DNA of 64,000 nt. Origin: Xylocopa sonorina. Lineage: Eukaryota > Arthropoda > Insecta > Hymenoptera > Apidae. Below the pieces are notes generated by a model. It worked only from the letters and a program-made list of their open reading frames with translations. It was not told the origin of the DNA and did no database searches. Location: assembly GCF_050948175.1 (NCBI RefSeq), contig NW_027490524.1:1-64000 (forward strand). Reading direction: 5' to 3'. The translations under genes were made by a program, and so were the position numbers. Positions 41,071 to 56,225 of this stretch are shown in pieces. Within the stretch, counting starts at the first letter, position 1, and every line of letters begins with the position of its first letter.

Positions 41071-44000
41071 TCCTAGCATGGAAGTGTCGCATTTACATTC
41101 ATTTGAAGTGAATACGAGGTATACATGACACTTCGCTATGAATATTATACCTTATCATGAAACATAGAAGAGTGATGCGATATCGCGTTTTAGGAAGCAT
41201 TGGGGCTCTATTGCTGCGATACGTAGACATCTGCAAACGCTATTCCCTAGCATGGAAGGGTCGCATTTACTTTCTTTTGAAGAGAGTACGAGGTATACAT
41301 AACACTCCATAATGAATATTATATCTTATCATGAAACATAGCAGTGAGATGCGATATCGCGTTTTAAGAAGCATTAGAACTCTATTGCTACGATACGTAG
41401 ACATCTGCAAACGCTATTTCCTAGCATGGAAGTGTCGCATTTACATTCTTTTGAAGTGAATACGAGGTATACATGACACTTCGCAATGAATATTATATCT
41501 TATCACGAAACATAAAAGTGAGATGCGATATCGCGTTCTAAGATGCAATAGAACTCTATTGCTACGATACGTAGACATCTGCAAAGGCTATTCCCTAGCA
41601 TGGAAGGGTCGCATTTACTTTCTTTTGAAGTGAGTACGAGGTATACATAACACTCCATAATGAATATTATATCTTATCATGAAACATAGCAGTGAGATGC
41701 GATATCGCGTTTTAAGAAGCATTAGAACTCTATTTCTACGATACGTAGACATCTGCAAACGCTATTTCCTAGCATGGAAGTGTCGCATTTACATTCATTT
41801 GAAGTGAATACGAGGTATACATGACACTTCGCTATGAATATTATACCTTATCATGAAACATAGAAGAGTGATGCGATATCGCGTTTTAGGAAGCATTGGA
41901 ACTCTATTGCTGCGATACGTAGACATCTGCAAACGCTATTCCCTAGCATGGAAGTGTCGCATTTACATTCTTTTGATGTGAATACCAGATATACATGACA
42001 CTTCGCAATGAACATTATATCTTCTCATGAAACATAGCAGTGAGATGCGATATCGCGTTTTAAGAAGCATTAGAACTCTATTTCTACGATACGTAGACAC
42101 CTGAAAAGGCTATTCCCTAGCATGGAAGGGTCGCATTTACATTCTTTTGAAGTGAGTACGAGGTATACATATAACTCCATATTGAATATTATATCTTATC
42201 ATGAATCATAGCAGTGAGATGCGATATTGCGTGTTAAGAAGCATTAGAACTCTATTGCTACGATACGTAGGCATCTGCAAATGCTATTTCCTAGCATGGA
42301 AGTGTCGCATTTGCATTCATTTGAAGTGAATACGAGGTATACATGACACTTCGCAATGAATATTGTACCTTATCATGAAACATTGAAGGGAGATGCGATA
42401 TCGCGTTTTAGGAAGCATTGGAACTCTATAGCTGCGATACGTAGACATCTGCAAACGCTATTTCCTAGCATGGAAGTGTCGCATTTACATTCTTTTGATG
42501 AGAATACGAGATATACATGACACTTCGCAATGAATATTATATCTTGTCATGAAACATAGCAGTGAGATGCGATATCGCGTTTTAAGAAGCATTAGAACTC
42601 TATTTCTACGATACGTAGACATCTGAAAAGGCTATTCCCTAGCATGGAAGGGTCGCATTTACATTCTTTTGAAGTGAGTACGAGGTATACATATCACTCC
42701 ATAATGAATATTATATCTTATCATGAATCATAGCAGTGAGATGCGATATCGCGTGTTAAGAAGCATTAGAACTCTATTGCTACGATACGTAGGCATCTGC
42801 AAATGCTATTTCCTAGCATGGAAGTGTCGCATTTACATTCATTTGAAGTGAATACGAGGTATACATGACACTTCGCAATGAATATTATACCTTATCATGA
42901 AACATAGAAGGGAGATGCGATATCGCGTTTTAGGAAGCATTAGAACTCTATAGCTAATATACGTAGACATCTGCAAACTCTATTTCCTAGCAAGGAAATT
43001 TCGCACTTACATTCCACTGAAGTGAATACGAGGTATACATAACATTACACAATGAATAGTATATCTTATTACGAAACATAGAAATGAAATACGACATCTC
43101 GTTTTAAGAAGCATTAGTACTCTATTGCTGTGATACGTAGACATCTGCAAACGCTATTTCCTAGCATGGAAGTGTCGCATTTACATTCATTTGAAGTGAA
43201 TACGAGGTATACGTGACACTTCGCAATGAATATTATACCTTATCATGAAACATAGAAGGGAGATGCGATATCGCGTTTTAGGAAGCATTGGAACTCTATT
43301 GCTGCGATACGTAGTCACCTGAAAACGCTATTTCCTAGCAAGGAAGTGTCGCATTTACATTCTTGTGAAGAGAAATCGAGGTATACATGACACTTCGCAA
43401 TGAATATTATATCTTATCATGTAACATAGAAGTGAGATGCGATATCGCGTCTTAAGAAGCATTAGAACCCTATTGCTACGATACGTAGACATCTGCAACC
43501 GCTACTTCCTAGCATGGAAGTGTCGCATTTACATTCATTTGAAGTGAATACGAGGTGTACATGACACTCCACAATGAATATTATATCTTATCACGGAACA
43601 TAGAAATGAAATCAGGCATCTCGTTTTAAGAAGCATTAGAACTCTATTGCTACGATACGTAGGAATCTGCAAACGCTACTTCCCAGCATGGAAGTGTCGC
43701 ATTTACATTCGTTTGAAGTGAATACGAGATATACATGACACTTCGCAATGAATATTATATCTTATCATGAAACATAGGAATGAGGTGCTATATCGCGTTT
43801 TGAGAAGCATCAGAACTCTATTGCTACGATACGTAGACATCTGCAAACGCTATTCCCTAGAATGGAAGTGTCGCATTTACATTCGTTTGAAGTGAATACG
43901 AGATATACATGACACTTCGCAATGAACATTATATCTTATCATGAAACATAGGAATGAGGTGCTATATCGCGTTTTGAGAAGCATTAGAACTCTATTGCTA

Positions 44001-44126
44001 CGATACGTAGACATGTGCAAACTCAATTTCCTAACATGGAAGTGTCGCATTTACATTCTTTTGAAGTGAATACGAGGTATACATGACACTTCGCAATGAA
44101 TATTATATCTTATCATGAAACATAAA
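39429..44126. repeat. 27-mer superblock (4,698 bp), copy 1
   Basis: First copy of the largest exact tandem duplication in the window, 27 x 174 = 4,698 bp. Matching to copy 2 starts at AGTGAGATGCGATATCGCG, just after a subtype difference (ACATAGCAG here, CATAAAAG at the corresponding place in copy 2). Rare states checked in both copies are CTCCATATTGAATATT (39,571/44,269), GGGCTCTATTG (41,202/45,900), AGATGCAATAG (about 41,543/46,241), GTAGACACCTGAAAAGG (about 42,093/46,791), CTTGTCATGAAAC (42,543/47,241) and GAATAGTATATC (about 43,053/47,751). I found no internal difference at any site compared. Confidence 0.93.
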
Positions 44127-47100
44127 AGTGAGATGCGATATCGCGTTTTAAGAAGCATTAGAACTCTATTTCTACGATACGTAGACATCTGAAAAGGCTA
44201 TTCCCTAGCATGGAAGGGTCGCATTTACATTCTTTTGAAGTGAGTACGAGGTATACATATAACTCCATATTGAATATTATATCTTATCATGAATCATAGC
44301 AGTGAGATGCGATATTGCGTGTTAAGAAGCATTAGAACTCTATTGCTACGATACGTAGGCATCTGCAAATGCTATTTCCTAGCATGGAAGTGTCGCATTT
44401 GCATTCATTTGAAGTGAATACGAGGTATACATGACACTTCGCAATGAATATTGTACCTTATCATGAAACATTGAAGGGAGATGCGATATCGCGTTTTAGG
44501 AAGCATTGGAACTCTATAGCTGCGATACGTAGACATCTGCAAACGCTATTTCCTAGCATGGAAGTGTCGCATTTACATTCTTTTGATGTGAATACGAGAT
44601 ATACATGACACTTCGCAATGAATATTATATCTTATCATGAAACATAAAAGTGAGATGCGATATCGCGTTCTAAGAAGCATTAGAACTCTGTTGCTACGAT
44701 ACGTAGTCATCTGCAAAGGCTATTCCCTAGCATGGAAGGGTCGCATTTACATTCATTTGAAGTGAATACGAGGTATACATGACACTTCGCAATGAATATT
44801 ATACCTTATCATGAAACATTGAAGGGGGATGCGATATCGCGTTTTAGGAAGCATTGGAACTCTATAGCTGCGATACGTAGACATCTGCAAACGCTATTTC
44901 CTAGCATGGAAGTGTCGCATTTACATTCTTTTGATGTGAATACGAGATATACATGACACTTCGCAATGAATATTATATCTTATCATGAAACATAAAAGTG
45001 AGATGCGATATCGCGTTCTAAGAAGCATTAGAACTCTATTGCTACGATACGTAGTCATCTGCAAAGGCTATTCCCTAGCATGGAAGGGTCGCATTTACAT
45101 TCATTTGAGGTGAATACGAGGTATACATGACACTTCGCAATGAATATTATACCTTATCATGAAACATTGAAGGGAGATGCGATATCGCGTTTTAGGAAGC
45201 ATTGGAACTCTATAGCTGCGATACGTAGACATCTGCAAACGCTATTTCCTAGCATGGAAGTGTCGCATTTACATTCTTTTGATGTGAATACGAGATATAC
45301 ATGACACTTCGCAATGAATATTGTATCTTATCATGAAACATAAAAGTGAGATGCGATATCGCGTTCTAAGAAGCATTAGAACTCTATTGCTACGATACGT
45401 AGTCATCTGCAAAGGCTATTCCCTAGCATGGAAGGGTCGCATTTACATTCTTTTGAAGTGAGTACGAGGTATACATATCACTCCATAATGAATATTATAT
45501 CTTATCATGAAACATACCAGTGAGATGCGATATCGTGTTTTAAGAAGCATTAGAACTCTATTGCTACGATACGTAGACATCTGCAAACGCTATTTCCTAG
45601 CATGGAAGTGTCGCATTTACATTCATTTGAAGTGAATACGAGGTATACATGACACTCCACAATGAATATTATATCTTATCACGGAACATAGAAATGAAAT
45701 GAGGCATCTCGTTTTGTGAAGCATTAGAACTCTATTGCTACGATACGTAGACATCTGCAAACGCTATATCCTAGCATGGAAGTGTCGCATTTACATTCAT
45801 TTGAAGTGAATACGAGGTATACATGACACTTCGCTATGAATATTATACCTTATCATGAAACATAGAAGAGTGATGCGATATCGCGTTTTAGGAAGCATTG
45901 GGGCTCTATTGCTGCGATACGTAGACATCTGCAAACGCTATTCCCTAGCATGGAAGGGTCGCATTTACTTTCTTTTGAAGAGAGTACGAGGTATACATAA
46001 CACTCCATAATGAATATTATATCTTATCATGAAACATAGCAGTGAGATGCGATATCGCGTTTTAAGAAGCATTAGAACTCTATTGCTACGATACGTAGAC
46101 ATCTGCAAACGCTATTTCCTAGCATGGAAGTGTCGCATTTACATTCTTTTGAAGTGAATACGAGGTATACATGACACTTCGCAATGAATATTATATCTTA
46201 TCACGAAACATAAAAGTGAGATGCGATATCGCGTTCTAAGATGCAATAGAACTCTATTGCTACGATACGTAGACATCTGCAAAGGCTATTCCCTAGCATG
46301 GAAGGGTCGCATTTACTTTCTTTTGAAGTGAGTACGAGGTATACATAACACTCCATAATGAATATTATATCTTATCATGAAACATAGCAGTGAGATGCGA
46401 TATCGCGTTTTAAGAAGCATTAGAACTCTATTTCTACGATACGTAGACATCTGCAAACGCTATTTCCTAGCATGGAAGTGTCGCATTTACATTCATTTGA
46501 AGTGAATACGAGGTATACATGACACTTCGCTATGAATATTATACCTTATCATGAAACATAGAAGAGTGATGCGATATCGCGTTTTAGGAAGCATTGGAAC
46601 TCTATTGCTGCGATACGTAGACATCTGCAAACGCTATTCCCTAGCATGGAAGTGTCGCATTTACATTCTTTTGATGTGAATACCAGATATACATGACACT
46701 TCGCAATGAACATTATATCTTCTCATGAAACATAGCAGTGAGATGCGATATCGCGTTTTAAGAAGCATTAGAACTCTATTTCTACGATACGTAGACACCT
46801 GAAAAGGCTATTCCCTAGCATGGAAGGGTCGCATTTACATTCTTTTGAAGTGAGTACGAGGTATACATATAACTCCATATTGAATATTATATCTTATCAT
46901 GAATCATAGCAGTGAGATGCGATATTGCGTGTTAAGAAGCATTAGAACTCTATTGCTACGATACGTAGGCATCTGCAAATGCTATTTCCTAGCATGGAAG
47001 TGTCGCATTTGCATTCATTTGAAGTGAATACGAGGTATACATGACACTTCGCAATGAATATTGTACCTTATCATGAAACATTGAAGGGAGATGCGATATC

Positions 47101-48844
47101 GCGTTTTAGGAAGCATTGGAACTCTATAGCTGCGATACGTAGACATCTGCAAACGCTATTTCCTAGCATGGAAGTGTCGCATTTACATTCTTTTGATGAG
47201 AATACGAGATATACATGACACTTCGCAATGAATATTATATCTTGTCATGAAACATAGCAGTGAGATGCGATATCGCGTTTTAAGAAGCATTAGAACTCTA
47301 TTTCTACGATACGTAGACATCTGAAAAGGCTATTCCCTAGCATGGAAGGGTCGCATTTACATTCTTTTGAAGTGAGTACGAGGTATACATATCACTCCAT
47401 AATGAATATTATATCTTATCATGAATCATAGCAGTGAGATGCGATATCGCGTGTTAAGAAGCATTAGAACTCTATTGCTACGATACGTAGGCATCTGCAA
47501 ATGCTATTTCCTAGCATGGAAGTGTCGCATTTACATTCATTTGAAGTGAATACGAGGTATACATGACACTTCGCAATGAATATTATACCTTATCATGAAA
47601 CATAGAAGGGAGATGCGATATCGCGTTTTAGGAAGCATTAGAACTCTATAGCTAATATACGTAGACATCTGCAAACTCTATTTCCTAGCAAGGAAATTTC
47701 GCACTTACATTCCACTGAAGTGAATACGAGGTATACATAACATTACACAATGAATAGTATATCTTATTACGAAACATAGAAATGAAATACGACATCTCGT
47801 TTTAAGAAGCATTAGTACTCTATTGCTGTGATACGTAGACATCTGCAAACGCTATTTCCTAGCATGGAAGTGTCGCATTTACATTCATTTGAAGTGAATA
47901 CGAGGTATACGTGACACTTCGCAATGAATATTATACCTTATCATGAAACATAGAAGGGAGATGCGATATCGCGTTTTAGGAAGCATTGGAACTCTATTGC
48001 TGCGATACGTAGTCACCTGAAAACGCTATTTCCTAGCAAGGAAGTGTCGCATTTACATTCTTGTGAAGAGAAATCGAGGTATACATGACACTTCGCAATG
48101 AATATTATATCTTATCATGTAACATAGAAGTGAGATGCGATATCGCGTCTTAAGAAGCATTAGAACCCTATTGCTACGATACGTAGACATCTGCAACCGC
48201 TACTTCCTAGCATGGAAGTGTCGCATTTACATTCATTTGAAGTGAATACGAGGTGTACATGACACTCCACAATGAATATTATATCTTATCACGGAACATA
48301 GAAATGAAATCAGGCATCTCGTTTTAAGAAGCATTAGAACTCTATTGCTACGATACGTAGGAATCTGCAAACGCTACTTCCCAGCATGGAAGTGTCGCAT
48401 TTACATTCGTTTGAAGTGAATACGAGATATACATGACACTTCGCAATGAATATTATATCTTATCATGAAACATAGGAATGAGGTGCTATATCGCGTTTTG
48501 AGAAGCATCAGAACTCTATTGCTACGATACGTAGACATCTGCAAACGCTATTCCCTAGAATGGAAGTGTCGCATTTACATTCGTTTGAAGTGAATACGAG
48601 ATATACATGACACTTCGCAATGAACATTATATCTTATCATGAAACATAGGAATGAGGTGCTATATCGCGTTTTGAGAAGCATTAGAACTCTATTGCTACG
48701 ATACGTAGACATGTGCAAACTCAATTTCCTAACATGGAAGTGTCGCATTTACATTCTTTTGAAGTGAATACGAGGTATACATGACACTTCGCAATGAATA
48801 TTATATCTTATCATGAAACATAAAAGTGAGATGCGATATCGCGT
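44127..48844. repeat. 27-mer superblock (4,698 bp), copy 2
   Basis: Direct tandem repeat of the preceding 4,698 bp. Matching continues about 20 bases past one full unit and ends at 48,844, where GCGTTCTAAG follows here and GCGTTTTAAG follows at the corresponding point near 44,146. It includes unusual monomers such as CTTGTGAAGAGAAATCGAGG and TAGTCACCTGAAAACGC, which occur nowhere else in the window except at the matching place in copy 1. The apparent absence of differences implies a very recent event, or an assembly duplication. Confidence 0.93.
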
Positions 48845-51800
48845 TCTAAGAAGCATTAGAACTCTATTGCTACGATACGTAGACATCTGCAAATGCTATT
48901 CCCTAGCATGGAAGTGTCGCATTTACATTCATTTGAAGTGAATACGAGGTATACATGACACTTCGCAATGAATATTATATCTTATCATGAAACATAGGAA
49001 TGAGGTGCTATATCGCGTTTTGAGAAGCATTAGAACACTATTGCTACGATACGTAGACATCTGCAAAGGCTATTCCCCAGCATGGTAGGGTCGCATTTAC
49101 TTTCTTTTGAAGTGAGTACGAGGTATACATATCACTCCATAATGAATATTATATCTTCTCATGAAACATAGCAGTGAGATGCGATATCGCGTTTTAAGAA
49201 GCATTAGAACTCTATTGCTACGATACGTAGACATCTGCAAACGCTATTTCCTAGCATGGAAGTGTCGCGTTTACATTCTTTTGAAGTGAATACGAGGTAT
49301 ACATGACACTTCGCAATGAATATTATATCTTATCATGAAACATAAAAGTGTGATGCGATATCGCGTTCTAAGAAGCATTAGATCTCTATTGCTACGATAC
49401 GTAGACATCTGCAAAGCTTATTTCCTAGCATGGAAGGGTCGCATTTACATTCTTTTGAAGTGAGTACGAGGTATACATAACAATCCATAATGAATATTAT
49501 ATCTTATCATGAAACATAGCAGCGAGATGCGATATCGCGTTTTAAGAAGCATTAGAACTCTATTGCTACGATACGTAGACATCTGCAAACGCTATTTCCT
49601 AGCATGGAAGTGTCGCATCTACATTCTTTTGAAGTGAGTACGAGGTATACATGACAATTCGCAATGAATATTATACCTTATCATGAAACATAGGAGAGAG
49701 ATGCGATATCGCGTTTTAGGAAGCATTAGAACTCTATTGCTACGATACGTAGACATCTGCAAACGCTACTTCCTAGCATGGAGGTGTCGCATTTACATTC
49801 TTTTGAAGTGAATACGAGGTATACATGACACTTCGCAATGAATATTATATCTTATCATGAAACATAGAAGTGAGATGCGGTATGGCATTTTAAGAATCAT
49901 TAGAACTCTATTGTTGCGACACGTAGTCATCTGGAAACGCTATTTCCTAGCAAGGAAGTGTCGCATTTACATTCTTTTGAAGTGACTACGAGGTATACAT
50001 GACACTTCGCAAAGAATATTATATCTTATCATGAAACATAGAAGTGAGATGCGAAATCGCGTTTTAAGCAGTATCAGAACTCTATTGCTACGATACGTAG
50101 ACATCTGCAAACGCTATTTCCTAGCAAGCAAGTGTCGCATTTACATTCTTCTGAAGTGAATACGAGGCATATATGACACTTCGCAATGAATATTATTACT
50201 TATCATGAAACATAGAAATGAGATGCGATATCGTGTTTTAAGAAGCTTTAGAACTCTATTGCTTCGATACGTAGACATTTGCAAACGTTATTACCTAGCA
50301 AGGAAGTGTCGCATTTACATTCTTTAGCTGTGTATGCGAGGAATACATGACACTTCGCAATGAATATTATATCTTGACATGAAACATTGAAATGAGATCC
50401 GATATCTCTCTTTAAGAAGCATTAGAACTATTGGTACGATACGTAGAACTTTGCAAACGCTATTTCCTAGCAAGCAATAGTCGCATTTACTTCCTTTTGA
50501 AGTGAATACGAGGTGTACATGATACTTCGCAATGAATATTATATCTTATCACGAAACATGGGAATGAGATGCGATATGGCGTTTTGAGAAGCATTAGAAC
50601 TCTATTACTACTATACGTAGACATCTGCAAACGCTATTTCCTAGCAAGGAAGATTCGCATTTACATTCTTTTGAAGTGAATACGAGGTATACAGAAAACT
50701 TCGCACTGAACATTTTATCTTATCACCAAACGTAGAAGTGAGTTGCGATATCGCGTTTTAAGAAGCATAAGAATTCTATTTCCTCGACGCGAAGACTTCT
50801 GCAGACGCTATTTCCTAGCATGGAAGTGTCGCATTTACATTCTTTTGAAGTGAATACGAGGTGTACATGACACTTCGCAATGAATATTATATCTTATCAC
50901 GAAACATAGAAATGAGGTGTGATGTCGCGATTTAAGTAGCATTAGAACGCTATTGCTACGATACGTAGACATCTGCAAACGCTATTTCCTAGCAGGCAGT
51001 AGTCGCATTTACATTCTTTTGAAGTGAATACGAGGTATACAGAACACTTCGCACTGAACATTATATCTTATCATGTAACATAGAAGTGAGATGCGATATC
51101 GCGTTTTAAGAAGCACTAGAACCCTATTGCCTCGATGCGAAGATATCTGCAAACGCTATTTCCTAGCATGGAAGTCTCGCATTTACATTCTTTTGAAGAG
51201 AATTCGAGGTATACATGACACTTCGAAATGAATATTCTAACTTATCACGAATCATAGATATGAGATGCGATATCGCGTTTTAAGAAGCATTAGAACCCTA
51301 TTGCCTCGATGCGGAGATATCTGCAGACGCTATTTCCTAGCATGGAAGTGTCGCATTTACATTCTTTTGAAGTGAATACGAGGTGTACATGACACTTCGC
51401 AATGAATATTATATCTTATAATGAAACATAGAATTGACATGCGATATCGCGTTTTAAGAAGCATTAGAACACTATTGCCTCGACGCGTAGACATCTGCAG
51501 ACGCTATTTCCTAGCATGGAAGTGTCGCATTTACATTCTTTTCAAGTGAATACGAGGTATACATGACACTTCGCAATGAATATTATATCTTATTATGAAA
51601 CATAGAAGTGAGATGCGATATCGCGTTTTAAGAAGCATTAGAACTCTATTGCCTCGACGCGTAGACATCTGCAGACGCTATTTCCTAGCATGGGAGTGTC
51701 GCATTTACATTCTTTTGAAGTGAATACGAGGTGTACATGACACATCGCAATGAATATTATATCTTATCAGGAAACATAGAAATGAGATGCTATAACGCGT

Positions 51801-52190
51801 TTTGAGAAGCATTAGAACTCTATTGCTACGATACGTAGACATCTGCAATCGCTATTTCCTAGAAACCAATAGTCGCATTTACATTCTTTTGAAGTGAATT
51901 CGAGGTTTACATGACACTTCGGAATGAATATTATAACTTATCACGAAACATAGAAATGAGATGCGATATCGCGATCTAAGAAGCATTAGAACTCTTTTGC
52001 TACGATACGTAGGCATCTGCAAACGCTATGCCCTAGCAAGGAATAGTCGCATTTACATTCTTTTGATGTGAATACGAGGTATACACGACACTTCGCAATG
52101 AATATTATATCTTATAATAAAACAAAGGATTGACATGCGATATCGCGTTTTAAGAAGCATTAGAACTCTATTGCTACGATACGTAGACAT

Positions 52191-53050
52191 CTGAATACGC
52201 TATTGCCTAGCAAGGAAGTGTCGCATTTACATTCGTTTGGAGTGAATACGAGGTATACATGACATTTCGCAATGAATATTATATCTTATCATGAAGCATA
52301 GAAATGAGATGCGATATCGCGTTTTGAGAAGCATTGGAACTCTATTGCTACGATACGTAGACATCTGCAAATGCTATTTCCTAGCAAGGAAGTGTCGCAT
52401 TTACATTCGTTTGGAGGGAATACGAGGTATACATGACACTTCGCAATGAATATTATATCTTATCACGAAACGTAGAAATGAGTTGCGATATCGCGATTTA
52501 AGTAGCATTAGAACTCTATTGCTACGATACGTAGACATCTGAATACGCTGTTGCCTAGCAAGGAAGTGTCGCATTTACATTCGTTTGGAGTGAATACGCG
52601 CTATACATGGCACTTCGCAATGAATATTATATCTTATCACGAAACGTAGAAATGAGTTGCGATATCGCGATTTAAGTAGCATTAGAACTCTATTGCTACG
52701 ATACGTGGACATCTGAATACGCTATTTCCTAGCATGGAAGTGTCGCACTTACATTCTTTTGATGTGAATACGGGGTATACATGACACTTCGCAATGAATA
52801 TTATATCTTATCACGAAACGTAGAAATGAGTTGCGATATCGCGATTTAAGTAGCATTAGAACTCTATTGCTACGAAACGTAGACATCTAAATACGCTATT
52901 GCCTAGCAAGGAAGTGTCGCATTTACATTCGTTTGGAGTGAATACGAGGTATACATGACATTTCGCAATGAATATTATATCTTATCATGAAGCATAGAAA
53001 TGAGATGCGATATCGCGTTTTGAGAAGCATTAGAACCCTATTGCTACGAT
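52191..53050. repeat. 4-mer repeat in the outer zone (offset 696 bp)
   Basis: The monomer starting at ATACGCTATTGCCTAGCAAG near 52,194 and its successor recur at about 52,890 with an offset of 696 bp (4 x 174). They carry GTTTGGAGTGAATACGAGG, GACATTTCGCAATG and CATGAAGCATAGAAATGAG in the same order. It is one of the few block duplications left in the diverged zone. Confidence 0.75.
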
Positions 53051-55692
53051 ACGTATACATCTGCAAATGCTATTTCCTAGCAAGGAATAGTCGCATTTGC
53101 ATTCTTTTGAAGTGAATACGAGGTGTACATGACACTTCGCAATGAATATTATATCTTATCAGGAAACATAGAAATGAGATGCGATATGGCGTTTTGAGAA
53201 GCATTTGAACTCTATTGCTACGATACGTAGACATCTGCAATCGCTATTTCCTAGCAACCAATAGCCGCATTTACATTCTTTTGAAGTGAATACGAGGTGT
53301 ACATGACACATCGCAATGAATATTATATCTTATCAGGAAACATAGAAATGAGGTTCTATAACGCGTTTTGAGAAGTATTAGAACCCTATTGCTACGATAC
53401 GTAGACATCTGAACACTCTATTTCCTAGCAAGGAAGTGTCGCATTTACATTCACTTGGAGTGAATACGAGATATACATGACACTTCGCAATGAATATTAT
53501 GTCTTATCATGAAGCATAGAAATGAGATGCGATATCGCGGGTTTAGAAGCATTGGAACTCTATTGCTACGATACCTAGACATCTGCAAATGCTATTTCCT
53601 AGAAAGACATAGTCGCATTTACATTCTTTTGAAGTGAATTCGAGGTATACATGACACTTCGCAATGAATATTATATCTTATAATGAAACATAGAATTGAG
53701 ATTCGATATCGCGTTTTAAGAAGCATTAGAACTCTATTGCCTCGACGCGTAGACATCTGCAGACGCTATTTCCTAGCATGGAAGTGTCGCATTTACATTC
53801 TATTGAAGTGAATACGAGGTGTACATGACACATCGCAATGAATATTATATCTTATCATGAAACATAGAAATGAGATGCGATATCGAGATTTAAGTAGCAT
53901 TAGAACTCTATTGCTACGATACATAGACATCTGCAATCGCTATTTCCTAGCAACCAATAGTCGCATTTACATTCTTTTGAAGCGAATTCGAGGTTTACAT
54001 TACACTTCGGAATGAATATTATAACTTATCACGAAACATAGAAATGAGATGCGATATCGCGATCTAAGAAGCATTAGAACGCTATTGCTATGATACGTAG
54101 GCATCTGCAAACGCTATGCCCTAGCAAGGAATAGTCGCATTTACATTCATTTGAAGTGCATGCGTGGTATAAGTGACACTTCGCTATGAATATTATATCT
54201 TATCATGAAACACAGAAATAAGATGCGATATCCAGTTTTAAGAAGCATTAGAACTCTATTGCTACGATACGTAGACTTCTACAAACGCTATATCCTAGGA
54301 AGGAAGTGTCGCATTTACATACTTTGAAGTGAATACGAGGTATTCATAGCACTGCACAATGAATATTATATCTTACCATGAAACATAGAAATGATATGCG
54401 ATATCGCGATTTAAGAAGCTTTAGAACTCTATTGCTTCGATACGTAGATTTCTGCAAACACTATATCCCTGCAAGGATCTGTCGCATTCACATTCATTTG
54501 AAGTGTATGCGAGGTATACATGACACTTCGCAATGAATATTATATCTTGTCATGAAACATAGAAATGAAATGCGATATGGCGATTTATGAAGCATATGAT
54601 GTCTATTACTTCGATACGTAGACATCTGCAAACGGTACTTCCTAGCAAGGAAGTGTCGCATTTACATCCATTTGAAGTATAGACGAGATAAACATAACAC
54701 TGCACAATGAATATTATATCTTATCATGAAACATAGAAATGAGATGCGATATGGCGATTTAAGAAGCATTAGAACTCTACTGCTTCGATACGTAGACATC
54801 TGCAAACGCTATTTCCTAGCAAGGAAGTGTCGCATTTACATTCTTTTGGAACGAAAACGAGGTATACATAACATTCCACAATGAATATTATATCTTATCA
54901 TGAAACATAGAAATGAGATGCGATATCGCGTTATGAGAAGCATTAGAACTCTAATGCCACGATACGTAGACATCTGCAAACGCTATTTCCTAGCAAGGAA
55001 GTGTCGCATTTACATCCATTTGAAGTATAGACGAGATATACATAACACTGCACAATGAGTATTATATCTTATCATGAAACATAGAAATGAGAAGCGATAT
55101 GGCGATTTAAGAAGCATTAGATCCCTATTGCTTCGATACGTAGACATCTGCAAACGCTACATCCTAGCAGGGAAGTGTCGCATTTACATTCTTTTGAAGT
55201 GATTACGAGGTATTCATAACACTGCACAATGAATATTATATCTTATCATGAAACATAGTAATGAGATGCGATATCGCGATTTAAGAAGCTTTAGAACTTT
55301 ATTGCTTCGATACGTAGATATCTGCAAACACTATTTCCTAGCAAGGAACTGTCGCATTTGCATTCATTTGAAGTATGAATGAGATAAACATAACACTCCA
55401 CAATGAATATTATATCTTATCAGGATAGATAGAAATGACATTCGATATCGCGATTTAAGAAGCATTAGAACAATATTGCTTCGATACGTAGCAATCTGCA
55501 AACGCTATTTCCTACCAAGGAAGTGTCGCATTTACATTCACTTGAAGCGCATGCGTGGTATACATGACACTTCGCAATTAATTTTGTACCCTATCATGAG
55601 GCATATAAATGCGATGCGATATCGCGTTTTGAGAAGCAATAGAAATCTATTGCTACGATACATAGACATATGCAAACGCTATTTCCAAGCAA

Positions 55693-56225
55693 GGGAGTGT
55701 CGCATATACATTCTTTTGAAGTGAAATCGACATATACATAACACTTCGCAATGAACATTATATCTTATTATGATACATAGAAAAGAGATGCGACATCGCG
55801 TTTTAAGATGCATTAGAACTCAAATCCTGTGATAAGAAGACATCTGGAGACGCTACGTCCTAGAAAGGAAGTGTCGCATTTACACTCTTTTGAAAGGAAC
55901 ACGGGGTATACATGACACTTCGCAATGAATATTATATCTTATCATGAAACATAGAAATGAGTGGCGATATCGCGTTTTAAGAAGAGTTAGAACACTGCTT
56001 CTTCGATACGTAGACATCTGCAAACACTCCGTCTTAGCAAGGGAGTGTCGCATATACATTCTTTTGAAGTGAAATCGACATATACATAACACTTCGCAAT
56101 GAATATTATATCTTATGATGATACATAGAAAAGAGATGCGACATCGCGTTTTAAGATGCATTAGAACTCAAATCCTGCGATAAGAAGACATCTGGAGACG
56201 CTACTTCCTAGAAAGGAAGTGTCGC
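55693..56225. repeat. Alternating duplicated variant monomer (offset 348 bp)
   Basis: A highly marked monomer is present at about 55,693-55,875 and again at about 56,041-56,223, two monomers apart, with a different monomer between. Its marks are GGAGTGTCGCATATACATTC, GAAATCGACATATAC, GATACATAGAAAAGAGATG, ACTCAAATCCTG and GATAAGAAGACATCTGGAG. The two copies differ at a few sites (GAACATT/GAATATT, CCTGTGAT/CCTGCGAT, TACGTCC/TACTTCC). The 93-codon reverse ORF at 55,880-56,161 is a by-product. Confidence 0.8.
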
